From the NCBI RefSeq assembly GCF_027451485.1, contig NZ_DAIDJE010000117.1, forward strand, positions 1 through 32,113: a stretch of DNA of 32,113 bases, in the 5' to 3' direction. The DNA comes from Bradyrhizobium sp. Lineage in GTDB: Bacteria > Pseudomonadota > Alphaproteobacteria > Rhizobiales > Xanthobacteraceae. Under the pieces are notes generated by a model. The model was not told the origin of the DNA, searched no databases, and saw nothing but the letters and a program-made list of their open reading frames with translations. Every line of letters begins with the position of its first letter. The first letter of the stretch is position 1. Both the position numbers and the translations under genes were made by a program. Shown one piece after another: positions 1 to 10,413 of the stretch.

Positions 1-211
1 ACTTGCAATGCGCCGGAGTGTAGCGACTGCTCTCCATGACACCTCGCGATCAGACCCCCCATATCAGGAAACGGTGATCGCCGTGTCCCGTAGCCGTTCC
101 GATTGGCGCAGAGCTCGCGCGCCGCAGCTGGATGGCGCGAGAGGCGCTGGAGAGTGTGCATTGGAGAGTGCCCGTAGGCGTCAGGAGGATGAGTTGCTGA
201 GTTGGGGTGAC

Positions 212-454
212 ATGGGGAACGATGAGCGACCGCGGCGTCAGCTGAACATCAAGCAGGTGCTGGGGATAGTTCCGGTCAGCGAGAGCACTTTGATCAGGAT
301 GATCCGCAGGGGGGAGTTTCCGTGCAGCCATAGCATCAGCCCTGGTCGCTGCGCGTGGTACGAAGACGAGGTGATTGCGTGGCAGCGGAACCGCCCCGTC
401 AACGACAAGATCGTCCGTCGGGCCAGGCTTCGGGCCCAGGCTGACAACCGGTGA
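212..454 (+). CDS. AlpA-family (prophage-type) helix-turn-helix regulator
   Basis: An 80-residue basic protein with an N-terminal winged helix-turn-helix. The segment LNIKQVLGIVPVSESTLIR followed by a RRGEFP turn, an aromatic WYEDEV stretch and IAWQRNRP is the typical AlpA/HTH_17 pattern. AlpA proteins act as small DNA-binding activators or excisionases of prophages and integrative elements. The frame is open back to base 8, but the ATG at 212 gives the normal family length, and the residues before it are low-complexity and unlike the family, so I chose 212. The gene ends 104 bases from the 3' end of a tRNA-Pro gene, a classic integration site. The integrase would lie outside the window. Family assignment is firm; the mobile-element role is inference. 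Confidence 0.8.
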   Translation: MGNDERPRRQLNIKQVLGIVPVSESTLIRMIRRGEFPCSHSISPGRCAWYEDEVIAWQRNRPVNDKIVRRARLRAQADNR

Positions 455-457
455 CAG

Positions 458-479
458 TAGTGCTGGATTAGTGCTGGAC
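458..479 (+). repeat. Two tandem 11-base direct repeats
   Basis: TAGTGCTGGAT is followed immediately by TAGTGCTGGAC, so two units repeat at about one helical turn. They sit between the stop of the AlpA-like gene and the terminator of tRNA-Pro. They could be binding sites for an integrase or excisionase, or chance; no function is shown. Confidence 0.5.
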
Positions 480-524
480 CGGAAACGTCCTGTTTTGTTC
501 TCATCACCGAGAACATCCCCGAAA

Positions 525-556
525 TGAAAAAAGCCCCTCTTCGCGAAGGGCTTTTT
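525..556 (-). terminator. Rho-independent terminator of tRNA-Pro
   Basis: An inverted repeat AAAAAGCCC ... GGGCTTTTT encloses a TTCGCGAA core. Read on the minus strand, it lies directly after the tRNA 3' end and finishes in a run of T. The A and T runs on both sides make it potentially bidirectional, so it could also end transcription of the AlpA-like gene. Confidence 0.8.
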
Positions 557-558
557 GA

Positions 559-636
559 TGGTCGGAGCGAGAGGATTTGAACCTCCGACCCCTAGTCTCC
601 CAGACTAGTGCGCTAACCGGGCTGCGCCACGCTCCG
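559..636 (-). tRNA. tRNA-Pro (anticodon GGG), CCA encoded
   Basis: On the minus strand the acceptor arm CGGAGCG pairs with CGCTCCG and is followed by A and an encoded CCA. The D-stem is GCGC/GCGC. The anticodon stem is CTAGT/ACTAG with loop CTGGGAG, which places GGG at positions 34-36. The T-arm is GGAGG TTCAAAT CCTCT. It reads proline codons CCC and CCU. The 3' end points to the left, toward the AlpA-like gene. Confidence 0.95.
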
Positions 637-750
637 ATGTCGTTCCATTAGCTTTGATCAGCCCCGCGCGCAAGCCGCGCGAGCGGCAGACCGGGCCTTC
701 TCGATCAATCAAATAGTTAAGCCGGCCATCCTGAATTCCCGGCAACCTCT

Positions 751-1323
751 TCAGCCGTCCTTGAGCGCGGCATCAAGCAGTTTGCGGCAGGCGATCAGCT
801 CCTCGAGCACACCTTTCAAGCGTCCCACGTCGATGATGGGGACGATGTCAGCAACGCCAGCAATCGCCTCCTCGTCATCAAAGCTTTCGACTTCTTTTCG
901 GCTGCGACGCTCGGCAAAGCGCGGGATTCCGCTTTCCTCGGAGCTATCGTAGTCGTCATCGTCGAGGTCCATGGCCGGAGCAAGGTCGTCGTCATGTTCC
1001 AGGACGCTCTGACCGACCGCCTCCTCGATCGCACCGAATGAGGCAATCGCGTTGGCGTCCGCAAGCCGTTGCACGGATCCGACGCCATGCTCCTTCAAGA
1101 TCCGCTGAACACCGCGGATGGTGTAGCCTTCGCCGTAGAGCAGCCGGCGAATTCCCTTCAGCAGGTCGACATCGTCCGGGCGATAATATCTCCGGCCGCC
1201 GCTCCGCTTCATCGGCTTGATCTGGGAGAATCGGGTTTCCCAGAACCGCAGTACGTGCTGCGGAATGTCGAGATCCTGGGCGACCTCGCTGATGGTTCGG
1301 AATGCATCCGGCGCCTTGTCCAA
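751..1323 (-). CDS. MerR-family transcriptional regulator
   Basis: A 190-residue protein. Residues 8-75 form a MerR winged helix-turn-helix: [20 protein letters not shown], then a wing [19 protein letters not shown] and a [11 protein letters not shown] helix. The middle (about 113-131) is a very acidic low-complexity linker rich in Asp, Glu and Ser. The C-terminal 40 residues look like a helical oligomerisation segment. No effector-binding cysteines of the metal-sensing MerR type are visible. It follows ihfA by 40 bases on the same strand, so the two are probably co-transcribed; a MerR protein at this spot beside ihfA is common in alphaproteobacteria. Its targets are unknown. Confidence 0.88.
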   Translation of the reverse strand: MDKAPDAFRTISEVAQDLDIPQHVLRFWETRFSQIKPMKRSGGRRYYRPDDVDLLKGIRRLLYGEGYTIRGVQRILKEHGVGSVQRLADANAIASFGAIEEAVGQSVLEHDDDLAPAMDLDDDDYDSSEESGIPRFAERRSRKEVESFDDEEAIAGVADIVPIIDVGRLKGVLEELIACRKLLDAALKDG

Positions 1324-1363
1324 ATGCTCGCTCCTCTGGTCCGAACGCGGAACGGCCCGCAGG

Positions 1364-1690
1364 CTATTCGGCCTTGCCGTTGTTTGCAGCGCTGTGGCCG
1401 TTGATGCGCTGCTTCAATATCGCGGACGGCTTGAACACCATCACGCGACGTGGCGAAATCGGTACTTCGGTTCCGGTCTTCGGGTTTCGACCGATCCGCT
1501 GGCCCTTCTTGCGCACCATGAATGAGCCGAACGACGACAGCTTCACCGTCTCGCCCTTCTCAAGGCAATCGGTAATCTCTTTCAGTACCAGTTCGACAAA
1601 GGCGGATGACTCCGTACGCGACAGTCCTACCTTCTGGTAGACGGCCTCGCACAAATCAACCCGCGTGACGGTTTTTCCAGTTCCGGTCAT
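1364..1690 (-). CDS. ihfA: Integration host factor subunit alpha
   Basis: A 108-residue HU/IHF-fold DNA-bending protein. It has the N-terminal helices [16 protein letters not shown], the [11 protein letters not shown] saddle and the beta-arm [23 protein letters not shown] that intercalates in the minor groove. The alpha subunit normally works as a heterodimer with IhfB in recombination, replication and sigma-54 promoter architecture. I chose the ATG at 1690 because GGGGCAGG lies just upstream; an in-frame GTG at 1702 would add four residues. It is followed by the MerR-type gene and preceded by a candidate sigma-70 promoter. Confidence 0.95.
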   Translation of the reverse strand: MTGTGKTVTRVDLCEAVYQKVGLSRTESSAFVELVLKEITDCLEKGETVKLSSFGSFMVRKKGQRIGRNPKTGTEVPISPRRVMVFKPSAILKQRINGHSAANNGKAE

Positions 1691-1727
1691 CGCCTGCCCC
1701 ACTCTCGGCGAACAATTTTCGCTTCTA

Positions 1728-1756
1728 AAATTATGAGGTTAAGCCCTGACGGTCAA
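1728..1756 (-). promoter_or_regulatory. Candidate sigma-70 promoter of ihfA-merR
   Basis: On the minus strand TTGACC (1751-1756) is followed after exactly 17 bases by TAATTT (1728-1733), about 38 bases before the ihfA ATG. The segment is clearly more AT-rich than its surroundings. This is a sequence match only; no transcription start is known. Confidence 0.5.
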
Positions 1757-1820
1757 CCTCCGACCCGCCCCCATAACACGAAAGAAATGCCTAAAGCGCT
1801 GGGATTAGTTTACCCTTCGC

Positions 1821-2798
1821 TCACCAACGGACCAGCGCCGATCCCCAGGTAAAGCCGCCACCCATGGCTTCGAGCAACACCAGATCGCCCTGTTTGATGC
1901 GGCCATCGGCAACGGCAACCCCTAGCGCCAAGGGAATTGAGGCGGCTGACGTGTTGCCGTGCCGGTCAACGGTGAGCACGACCTTCTGCGGCGCAATATG
2001 CAATTTGTGCGCGGATGCATCGATGATTCTCTTGTTAGCCTGATGGGGAACAAACCAGTCGATGTCCTCGGCGGTCGTTCCGGTTGCGTCAAAAGCATCG
2101 ACGATCACGTCCGTAATCATGCCGACCGCATGCTTGAAGACTTCCCTCCCCTCCATTCTGAGATGGCCGACGGTCTGGGTCGAGGATGGACCGCCGTCGA
2201 CATATAACTTCGACTTGTGCCGTCCGTCCGAGCGCAGATGGCTCGTCAACACGCCCCGATCGGAGGATTTCCCGGACTGCGTCTGCGCTTCCAGCACCAC
2301 TGCGCCGGCGCCATCGCCGAACAGCACGCAGGTCCCACGGTCGTTCCAGTCCAGAATTCGGGAGAATGTTTCGGCACCGATGACAAGCGCGCGCTTGAAC
2401 GCACCGCCGCGCAGAAAATTATCGGCTGTAGCGAGCGCGAATACGAAGCCTGAACAGACGGCCTGCAAATCGAAAGCCGCCCCATGGTGAATGCCAAGCC
2501 CGTTCTGGACCGCAACCGCGGTGGCCGGAAACGTGTTGTCGGGCGTCGAGGTCGCCAGCACGATCAGGTCGATTGATTGGGCATCGACGCCGGCATGTGC
2601 CAGTGCCGCACGCGCAGCATTGATTGCCAGGTGCGAAGTAAACTCGCCGTCGGCGGCAATATGGCGCTGGCGGATGCCGGTGCGCTGGACGATCCACTCG
2701 TCAGAGGTGTCGATCCGCCTCGCCAGTTCAGCATTGGTCAGGATCCGCTCCGGTAGATAGGAGCCGCAGCCAAGCACGACCGAGCGTAATACAGTCAC
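1821..2798 (-). CDS. fabH: Beta-ketoacyl-ACP synthase III
   Basis: A 325-residue thiolase-fold enzyme that condenses acetyl-CoA with malonyl-ACP to start type II fatty-acid synthesis in the cytoplasm. The catalytic triad is visible: Cys115 in [10 protein letters not shown], His252 in [10 protein letters not shown] and Asn282 in RHGNTSAAS. Length matches the family. The start codon is GTG and its first bases overlap the plsX stop (GTGA, four bases), which indicates translational coupling. plsX-fabH is a common pairing because PlsX draws acyl-ACP into phospholipid synthesis. Confidence 0.97.
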   Translation of the reverse strand: MTVLRSVVLGCGSYLPERILTNAELARRIDTSDEWIVQRTGIRQRHIAADGEFTSHLAINAARAALAHAGVDAQSIDLIVLATSTPDNTFPATAVAVQNGLGIHHGAAFDLQAVCSGFVFALATADNFLRGGAFKRALVIGAETFSRILDWNDRGTCVLFGDGAGAVVLEAQTQSGKSSDRGVLTSHLRSDGRHKSKLYVDGGPSSTQTVGHLRMEGREVFKHAVGMITDVIVDAFDATGTTAEDIDWFVPHQANKRIIDASAHKLHIAPQKVVLTVDRHGNTSAASIPLALGVAVADGRIKQGDLVLLEAMGGGFTWGSALVRW

Positions 2799-3856
2799 GA
2801 AACAGACTCCGGCGTGGGCGGGCTGGGGACAAGACCGCCGCCCTCGCGATTAAGCATTTGATTGATCTTGTTGAGGAGGTCGTACCTGGCCATCTCATAG
2901 CCAACATCGACAGCATAGGCAAAGCCGTCGGCGTCGGTTCCGCCGTGGCTTTTGACCACGATGCCGTTGAGCCCGAGCAGGACACTGCCATTGGCGCGAC
3001 GCGGATCGAGTTTTTCACGTAGGGCCCTGAACGCCTGGAACGAGAGCAAATAACCGATCCGGGCAAGCCAATGTCGGCTGATGGAGTCGCGGAGAACTGC
3101 GCTGAACTGACGGAACGTCCCCTCGGCCGTCTTCAACGCGATATTGCCGCTGAATCCCTCCGTAACGATCACGTCGGCATCCCCACGGCCAATGCCATCG
3201 CCTTCGACGAAGCCGGTATAATTGAGCTGCGGCAGGCTCATTTCGCGCAAGAGCTCCGCCGCCTCGCGGATTTCCTCATGGCCCTTCATCTCCTCGACAC
3301 CGATGTTGAGAAGCCCCACACTCGGCCGCTCAAGGTTCAGCACTACACTCGCCATTGCACTGCCCATAACCGCGAGTGCCACCAAATGACGGGCATCGCC
3401 ACCGATCGTAGCGCCGAGGTCGAGCACGACCGAATCCCCTCGAATGGTCGGGTAAATCGCCGCGAGCGCGGGGCGATCGATTCCGGGCAGCATGCGTAGG
3501 CAGAAGCGCGCCATCGCGACCAGCGCGCCGGTGTTACCCGCTGAGACGGCGACATCCGCCTCGCCTTTTTTCACCGCGTCAATCGCAAGCCACATTGACG
3601 AGGTCTTGCGCCCGCGCCGCAAAGCCTGGCTTGGCTTGTCGTGCATGCTCACCGCAACGTCCGTATGGCTCACGGATGAAACCGCCTTCAAGGACGGATA
3701 TTTCGCCAACTGCGCATCGATAACGGCGCGATCGCCGAACAGGAGAAATTCCGTGTCGGGATGTCGGATCAGAGAAATCGCGGCGCCGGGAATAACGACT
3801 GATGCGCCGACGTCACCCCCCATGGCGTCAAGCGCTATTCGAACCTTCTGCGGCAT
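2795..3856 (-). CDS. plsX: Phosphate acyltransferase PlsX
   Basis: A 353-residue peripheral enzyme that converts acyl-ACP plus phosphate to acyl-phosphate, the acyl donor for PlsY in phospholipid synthesis. The N-terminus [13 protein letters not shown] is diagnostic, and the internal [16 protein letters not shown] and [16 protein letters not shown] segments fit the family. The frame is open 67 codons further upstream, but that extension is Arg/Cys-rich and unlike PlsX, so I used the ATG at 3856. It overlaps fabH by four bases. The 265-base gap to yceD upstream has an AT-rich stretch (about 4035-4085) that could hold a promoter. Confidence 0.96.
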   Translation of the reverse strand: MPQKVRIALDAMGGDVGASVVIPGAAISLIRHPDTEFLLFGDRAVIDAQLAKYPSLKAVSSVSHTDVAVSMHDKPSQALRRGRKTSSMWLAIDAVKKGEADVAVSAGNTGALVAMARFCLRMLPGIDRPALAAIYPTIRGDSVVLDLGATIGGDARHLVALAVMGSAMASVVLNLERPSVGLLNIGVEEMKGHEEIREAAELLREMSLPQLNYTGFVEGDGIGRGDADVIVTEGFSGNIALKTAEGTFRQFSAVLRDSISRHWLARIGYLLSFQAFRALREKLDPRRANGSVLLGLNGIVVKSHGGTDADGFAYAVDVGYEMARYDLLNKINQMLNREGGGLVPSPPTPESVS

Positions 3857-4121
3857 GAACGTCCCGGAAACCCGACCTCTTACCGGACTTGAATGTCGGC
3901 CGCGACAACCGCCACGGTTGCAGCGATCAGCGTAGCACCACACTGCGCCAGACTGGGGCGCGACAATAGCGTTTCTCCATATCGACACAACCTCTTGACC
4001 GCCGCCATTTACCGCGCAAGCCCGGTGGCGATAGAATCGAAAAACCGAATAACACAAATTTTTTCAAAAGGTTAAACACACCTTTGAGAGATCAGGTTTC
4101 GCCTGAATTCCGCGCATCAGC

Positions 4122-4694
4122 CTAATTGGGGCCCTTCTTGTCCGGCGGCGACCCGCCTCCGGTCTGCAGCGTCTTCAACGCCGCAAACGGATGATCAGCG
4201 GGATCGACAATTTCCCGCGGCGGCTCGAAAACGGCGTCCGGCTTGCGCGGATAGGGATCGATCGCCAGGAACAGAACGTCGGTCGCAAGTCGGCCGAGAT
4301 CAATTACTCCGTCCGCGATCGGCTCCGGCGGATCAGGGACCTCCTCGTCTTCGCTTTGGGCAGCTTCATCCACCAAAGCGGCAAGACTGCGAATTTGCTC
4401 CGGAGGCGCAAACGTCAGATCGACAAGTTCGTCGATCTCGTTCTCGATGGGCTCAAGCGTCACCACGCAGGTCTGCCCGATCCGCGCATGCACCTCGCCT
4501 GCGACATGCACCCGACCACCGCTCTTGAGCTGCAGGTCGAACGATGCGCTCGCCGATATGACTTCACGCACTCCAGCGATCTCGGCCATCGCCGCTCGCG
4601 ATGCCGCGCCCGCTTCGAACGCCCGATGGAGCCCGGTATCCGGTATCTGTGCCACGACAATGGGGACACGCCAGGGGTCAGCAGGCTTCATCAT
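4122..4694 (-). CDS. YceD family protein (DUF177)
   Basis: A 190-residue protein of the YceD/DUF177 family. These are associated with 23S rRNA maturation and, in many bacteria, are encoded beside rpmF or plsX. The central part has the family pattern of a sheet region, GRVHVAGEVHARIGQTCVVTLEP, followed by an acidic VDLTFAPPEQ stretch and a DLGRLATDVLFLAIDPYPRKP segment near the C-terminus. No rpmF lies in the gap to plsX. It starts ten bases after the stop of the ubiquinol-cytochrome c chaperone gene, so the two are probably one transcript. Confidence 0.88.
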   Translation of the reverse strand: MMKPADPWRVPIVVAQIPDTGLHRAFEAGAASRAAMAEIAGVREVISASASFDLQLKSGGRVHVAGEVHARIGQTCVVTLEPIENEIDELVDLTFAPPEQIRSLAALVDEAAQSEDEEVPDPPEPIADGVIDLGRLATDVLFLAIDPYPRKPDAVFEPPREIVDPADHPFAALKTLQTGGGSPPDKKGPN

Positions 4695-4704
4695 CCATTA
4701 CTCT

Positions 4705-5259
4705 TCAGGAACGGGACCCGCCTGCTTCGGACGGAGCGGGAAAGTCCCATGCGGCAGCGAGCAGTGCGGCATCATCGATTCTATCCAGACGGGCCAACGC
4801 CGTCCTCACATAGGTGGCGAGCCGCCGGGCGTTTTCCATGCCCTCTCCGTTCAAGACATTCTTGCAGACGGCCGCCGCCAACGCCTCGTCACCGGCGGCG
4901 AGCGCCAGATCGTAGGCTGTGCTGCGGCCATAAAATGCTTCGCCAAAAGCCTGCATCCGCTTGGGAACGGCGAGATCGCCGACCCCCATTTCTCTCAGAT
5001 TGGCATCCATGTCGTCGCAAAAGCGATCGAAAAGAGCTTGCGACACGTTGGCGGATACCTCGGCGGATCGAAATCGTCGCAATACGATCCATAAGTGCAG
5101 GATCAGGAGGTCGAAACGGCCGTCAACCGTGTCGATCACCCCAAAGTCGCGGTAGAACAACGGTTCTCGCGCCTGCGTCACGATCATGCCATAGATGCCC
5201 TCAATGGTGCCGCGCAGGGGCCCCCGGGGTTTGCTGAAGTGGTTGAATGGCCAAGGCAT
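4705..5259 (-). CDS. Ubiquinol-cytochrome c chaperone (CBP3-like)
   Basis: A 184-residue homologue of the mitochondrial Cbp3 chaperone that assists cytochrome b and bc1 complex assembly. Recognisable segments are REPLFYRDFGVIDTVDGRFD, the LHLWIVLRRFR helix and the ANLREMGVGDLAVPKRM loop. Starting at the ATG at 5259 gives MPWPFNHFSK, the usual beginning; the frame is open for 36 more codons without family resemblance. It heads the minus-strand block and diverges from bamE with a 94-base gap that must hold both promoters. The function is assigned by family only. Confidence 0.88.
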   Translation of the reverse strand: MPWPFNHFSKPRGPLRGTIEGIYGMIVTQAREPLFYRDFGVIDTVDGRFDLLILHLWIVLRRFRSAEVSANVSQALFDRFCDDMDANLREMGVGDLAVPKRMQAFGEAFYGRSTAYDLALAAGDEALAAAVCKNVLNGEGMENARRLATYVRTALARLDRIDDAALLAAAWDFPAPSEAGGSRS

Positions 5260-5353
5260 TGTGGGTCCTGCCTGCGCTAGCTTGTTGCAATCGGACGCAG
5301 TGCCGGGTACGCCAAGGCCGCATCTGACGCAAGGGGATGGGACCCATTCGGGG

Positions 5354-5833
5354 ATGATCAAGTCCAATCTGACAGGTTTTGCACGCAGCTCCGGCTGGCG
5401 CGGCCTCCGAGCTGCGGCCGCAATCGCCTTGCTGTGCGCCGTGGTTAGCGGCTGCGGCGAGCAGTTTCAGAGGGGCTACGTTCTGCCGCCGGGCGCTCTT
5501 GAACAAATTCCGATCGGCGCCAGCCAGGATCAGGTCCTGATTGTAATGGGAACCCCGTCCACCGTCGCCACGCTCAACGGTGAGGTATTTTACTATATCT
5601 CGCAGCGCTCCGAACGCCCGCTCGCTTTCATGGCCGACCGGCTTGTCGATCAGCGTGTCATCGCCGTCTACTTTGACAAGAATCGCCAGGTGCGGCGCCT
5701 TGCCAATTACGGGATGAAAGACGGCAGGATTTTCGACTTCATCAGCCGCACCACGCCGACTTCTGGCCAGGAAATCAATTACGTCGCACCGCTGTTTAAG
5801 GCCCTCAATATCGGCCAGGGCGATAACCACTAA
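5354..5833 (+). CDS. bamE: Outer membrane assembly lipoprotein BamE
   Basis: A 159-residue lipoprotein of the SmpA/OmlA family, the small subunit of the beta-barrel assembly machine. It starts with a basic n-region and hydrophobic stretch ending in a VSGC lipobox (Cys34 as lipidation site). The fold signature follows: LEQIPIGASQDQVLIVMGTPS, then GEVFYYISQRSE and IAVYFDKNRQVRRL. I chose the ATG at 5354 because it places the signal peptide at the N-terminus; the frame is open upstream to 5195. It diverges from the cytochrome bc1 chaperone gene and shares a terminator with hppA. Confidence 0.93.
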   Translation: MIKSNLTGFARSSGWRGLRAAAAIALLCAVVSGCGEQFQRGYVLPPGALEQIPIGASQDQVLIVMGTPSTVATLNGEVFYYISQRSERPLAFMADRLVDQRVIAVYFDKNRQVRRLANYGMKDGRIFDFISRTTPTSGQEINYVAPLFKALNIGQGDNH

Positions 5834-5893
5834 AATCGGATGCGATAAGAGCAGCCGAAGAGGCTCGCAGTTGCTCCTCTCCAGTGTTTCCAC

Positions 5894-5937
5894 AAAACAA
5901 AACCCCCGCGTGCGCAAGCCCGCGGGGGTTTGTTCCA
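5894..5937. terminator. Bidirectional terminator between bamE and hppA
   Basis: A perfect ten-base stem AACCCCCGCG (5901-5910) / CGCGGGGGTT (5921-5930) has a ten-base loop and nearly extends outward through AACAAA/TTTGTT. It is flanked by A-rich sequence on one side and T-rich on the other. It lies between two convergent genes, so one hairpin can serve both strands; the T-rich tail is best on the minus strand, for hppA. Confidence 0.88.
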
Positions 5938-5948
5938 GCTGCACTCGG

Positions 5949-8069
<2,121 letters not shown>

Positions 8070-8276
8070 AGAACTTGCCTCAGATCTCTAAGATGCCCCC
8101 ACGCCGGGGTCGCGGTCGCGGCCGGCGCACAAAAAGCAGACCCGCCCTGCCCAAGGGATGGCCTGAAATCGGCCGGGACCATGCCAAAATCGCATGTCCC
8201 GTGCAACGCCACCGGACGCAAAAACGAACGATTTCGAAAGGTATTTGCACCGGAACAGGCCATTTTCGTGAAATTC

Positions 8277-9278
8277 CTAGAAATGGCTGTAGGAGGTACG
8301 CGTTAGCGGCAGTTCCTTGCCCTCCACATCCAGCCATTTCGGGGCAGACTGGCCGGCGATGACCGTCCCGATCGGGCTCACCACCACCGCCGCGAGCCGA
8401 GCAGCTTGAATGAATTCATCCAATGCTCCCGGGTCGACCGTGCAGAGAACCTCGTAGTCGTCGCCACCCGAGACGATCTCGCGCATGCCGGCGGCGCCGG
8501 CCGAGAGAGCTTTGCCAGCAGCATTCGACAGCGGGATGGATTTCAGATCAATCACGGCCGAGACACCTGACACCGCGCAAAGTTTCGCAAGGTCCCCGGC
8601 CAGTCCGTCCGAAACATCCATGGCCGCATGCGCATGCGCGCGGATCAACGGCGCGAGTGCATTGCGCGGCTGCGGAACGCGATAGCGGCCGACCAGCGCG
8701 TCCCGCGAAGCTGCATCGCCGGCAAGCGCGTCGGCCACCCTGCCCCGTTTCAGAATATCGAGGCCGAGGGCCGCATCACCGATCGTTCCGGTCACCACCA
8801 CATGATCGCCCGGTTTCGCGCCGCTACGGTGAACCATCTGCCCCGGCCCCACACGGCCGAACGCGGTAATCGAGACCATCAGCGGGCCGGGCGTCGAAAC
8901 CGTATCGCCCCCCAGGAGCGGGCAGTTGAAAGCGATCGCATCCGCACCAAGCCCGCGCGCAAAGTCCGAAAGCCAGGCTTCGTCAACCTTACGTAGCGCC
9001 ACGGAGAGCACAAAGCCCGCCGGATCGGCGCCTTTCGCGGCGAGATCGGACAGGTTCACCCGCAGCGCCTTCTGCGCAATCGTATATGCGGGATCGTCGG
9101 CAAAGAAATGGACACCCTCGACCAGCGCATCGGTCGTGACGACAATGTCCTCGCCGAGCGCCTTCAGGACGGCGGCGTCATCGCTGAGCCCAAAAGCACC
9201 CGGGTCGGTCGCCAGCGGCTTGAAGTAGCGAGCGATCAGAGCGTCCTCGCCGGATGCTGGCGCTCCGGAGACGGCCAT
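8277..9278 (-). CDS. thiL: Thiamine-monophosphate kinase
   Basis: A 333-residue enzyme that phosphorylates thiamine monophosphate to thiamine diphosphate. It belongs to the PurM/AIR-synthase-like ATP-binding fold: GLSDDAAVL and VVTTDALVEGVHFF at the N-terminus, a GDHVVVTGTIGDAALGL segment mid-protein, and AAMDVSDGLAGDLAKL for metal and nucleotide binding. The ATG at 9278 lies one base from the nusB stop, so the genes are probably translated in series; an upstream in-frame ATG lies inside nusB and would add 22 atypical residues. The grouping with nusB and rib genes is widespread in bacteria. Confidence 0.96.
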   Translation of the reverse strand: MAVSGAPASGEDALIARYFKPLATDPGAFGLSDDAAVLKALGEDIVVTTDALVEGVHFFADDPAYTIAQKALRVNLSDLAAKGADPAGFVLSVALRKVDEAWLSDFARGLGADAIAFNCPLLGGDTVSTPGPLMVSITAFGRVGPGQMVHRSGAKPGDHVVVTGTIGDAALGLDILKRGRVADALAGDAASRDALVGRYRVPQPRNALAPLIRAHAHAAMDVSDGLAGDLAKLCAVSGVSAVIDLKSIPLSNAAGKALSAGAAGMREIVSGGDDYEVLCTVDPGALDEFIQAARLAAVVVSPIGTVIAGQSAPKWLDVEGKELPLTRTSYSHF

Positions 9279-9279
9279 C

Positions 9280-9792
9280 TCAGCCACCGGCCCGCACGAA
9301 TTCGCTACCGCGGAAGTGGCGTGCGATCTGATCGAGAACCGCATTCACCATACCGGTCTCCTCCGCCTCGACAAAGGCGTGCGCGACATCGACATATTCG
9401 GACACCACGACGCGGCCGGGAACGTCCTTGCGATGTTGCAGTTCATAGGCGCCGGCGCGCAGCACCGCGCGCAAGATGGCATCGATCCGCTTCAGCGGCC
9501 AGCCCTTTGACAAGGCCTCATCGATCAGCGGATCGAGCATCGCCTGATCGCGCACCACCCCGGACACCACGTCGCGGAAAAACGCAGCTTCCGCCGGAAG
9601 GTAGGTATCGCCTTCGACCTCATTGCCAAGCCAGTGGCTCTCGAATTCGGCGAAAATGTCGTTGATGCCGGCGCCGGCAATATCCATTTGATATAGCGCC
9701 TGCACGGCGGCAAGCCTGGCCGCGCCGCGACGGTTGGCCTTGCGCTCGGGAGGCTTCGCGGGCCTTCTGATCTGATTTTTCTTGTCGTTCAT
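9280..9792 (-). CDS. nusB: Transcription antitermination factor NusB
   Basis: A 170-residue all-helical RNA-binding protein that joins NusE/S10 at boxA to prevent premature termination of rRNA transcription. Signature segments are [17 protein letters not shown] near the N-terminus, [21 protein letters not shown], and [25 protein letters not shown] near the C-terminus. A basic, probably disordered N-terminal tail rich in Lys, Arg and Pro precedes the core. Its ATG at 9792 overlaps the ribH stop (ATGA, four bases), which indicates translational coupling. Confidence 0.96.
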   Translation of the reverse strand: MNDKKNQIRRPAKPPERKANRRGAARLAAVQALYQMDIAGAGINDIFAEFESHWLGNEVEGDTYLPAEAAFFRDVVSGVVRDQAMLDPLIDEALSKGWPLKRIDAILRAVLRAGAYELQHRKDVPGRVVVSEYVDVAHAFVEAEETGMVNAVLDQIARHFRGSEFVRAGG

Positions 9793-10283
9793 GATCGTTG
9801 ATTCAGCCGGCGCTTGATCCGCAGCATTGCCAGCGCCGCGCGCGCAGCGTCGCCGCCCTTGTTGAGTTCGCTGGCCCGTGCTCTCGCCCATGCCTGCGCT
9901 TCGGTGTTGACCGTCAATATCCCGTTGCCCAGCGGGAATCGCTTCGAAACTGCCAAATCCATCAGCGCGCGCGATGATTCGGTCGAGACGATCTCGAAAT
10001 GGATGGTGTCGCCGCGGATGACACAGCCGAGCGCAATCGCCGCGTCATAGGGCTTGCCGATTTTTTCCGCGGCATCCACGGCAATCGCGATCGCCGCAGG
10101 AATTTCCAGCGCGCCGGGAACCGTGATGACGTCGTGGCCAACGCCGGCCGCCTTCAATTCCGCAACCGCGCCCTCCAAAAGCGCATCCTGAATGTCGTCA
10201 TAGAAACGCGCCTCGACAATCAGCGCCCGTGCGCCGGAAATATCGGTCTGGTCCTTGAGAGGTGCGCGCCGCGCGTCTGCCAT
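9789..10283 (-). CDS. ribH: 6,7-dimethyl-8-ribityllumazine synthase
   Basis: A 164-residue lumazine synthase. It condenses 5-amino-6-ribitylaminouracil with dihydroxybutanone phosphate, the penultimate step of riboflavin synthesis, and usually assembles into pentamers or capsids. Visible motifs are [10 protein letters not shown] for the substrate pocket and [15 protein letters not shown] with the catalytic His95. I took the ATG at 10283; the open frame continues 13 codons upstream into repeat-derived sequence. A 130-base gap with a nested palindromic repeat separates it from ribE, and it overlaps nusB by four bases. Confidence 0.96.
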   Translation of the reverse strand: MADARRAPLKDQTDISGARALIVEARFYDDIQDALLEGAVAELKAAGVGHDVITVPGALEIPAAIAIAVDAAEKIGKPYDAAIALGCVIRGDTIHFEIVSTESSRALMDLAVSKRFPLGNGILTVNTEAQAWARARASELNKGGDAARAALAMLRIKRRLNQRS

Positions 10284-10307
10284 GCTGTTCCGTCTATCGG
10301 TTGCGTT

Positions 10308-10396
10308 GTCATTGCCGGGCACAGCCTTCCGCTATCCTATGCCCGGCAATCCATCTTGTTAAGAAGATGGATACGCGGGTCAAGCCCGCGTATGAC
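10308..10396. repeat. Nested palindromic intergenic repeat (RPE-like)
   Basis: Three consecutive hairpins lie between ribE and ribH: ATTGCCGGGCA / TGCCCGGCAAT (10311-10321, 10340-10350), TCCATCTT / AAGATGGA (10350-10357, 10364-10371) and ATACGCGGG / CCCGCGTAT (10371-10379, 10385-10393). GTCAT / ATGAC encloses the whole. All arms match perfectly. The architecture and wording resemble the short mosaic palindromes scattered between genes in Bradyrhizobium. It would be transcribed inside the riboflavin operon and could affect mRNA stability between ribE and ribH. Confidence 0.8.
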
Positions 10397-10413
10397 GAGT
10401 TGAGATCAAAGCA

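Noticed and set aside
8..211. N-terminal extension of the AlpA-like frame back to base 8
   Set aside because: It would add 68 low-complexity residues unlike the family; the ATG at 212 gives the usual length.
3857..4121. A missed rpmF (ribosomal protein L32) between yceD and plsX
   Set aside because: No frame shows the short basic L32 sequence with its cysteine pattern; the gap appears to be only regulatory.
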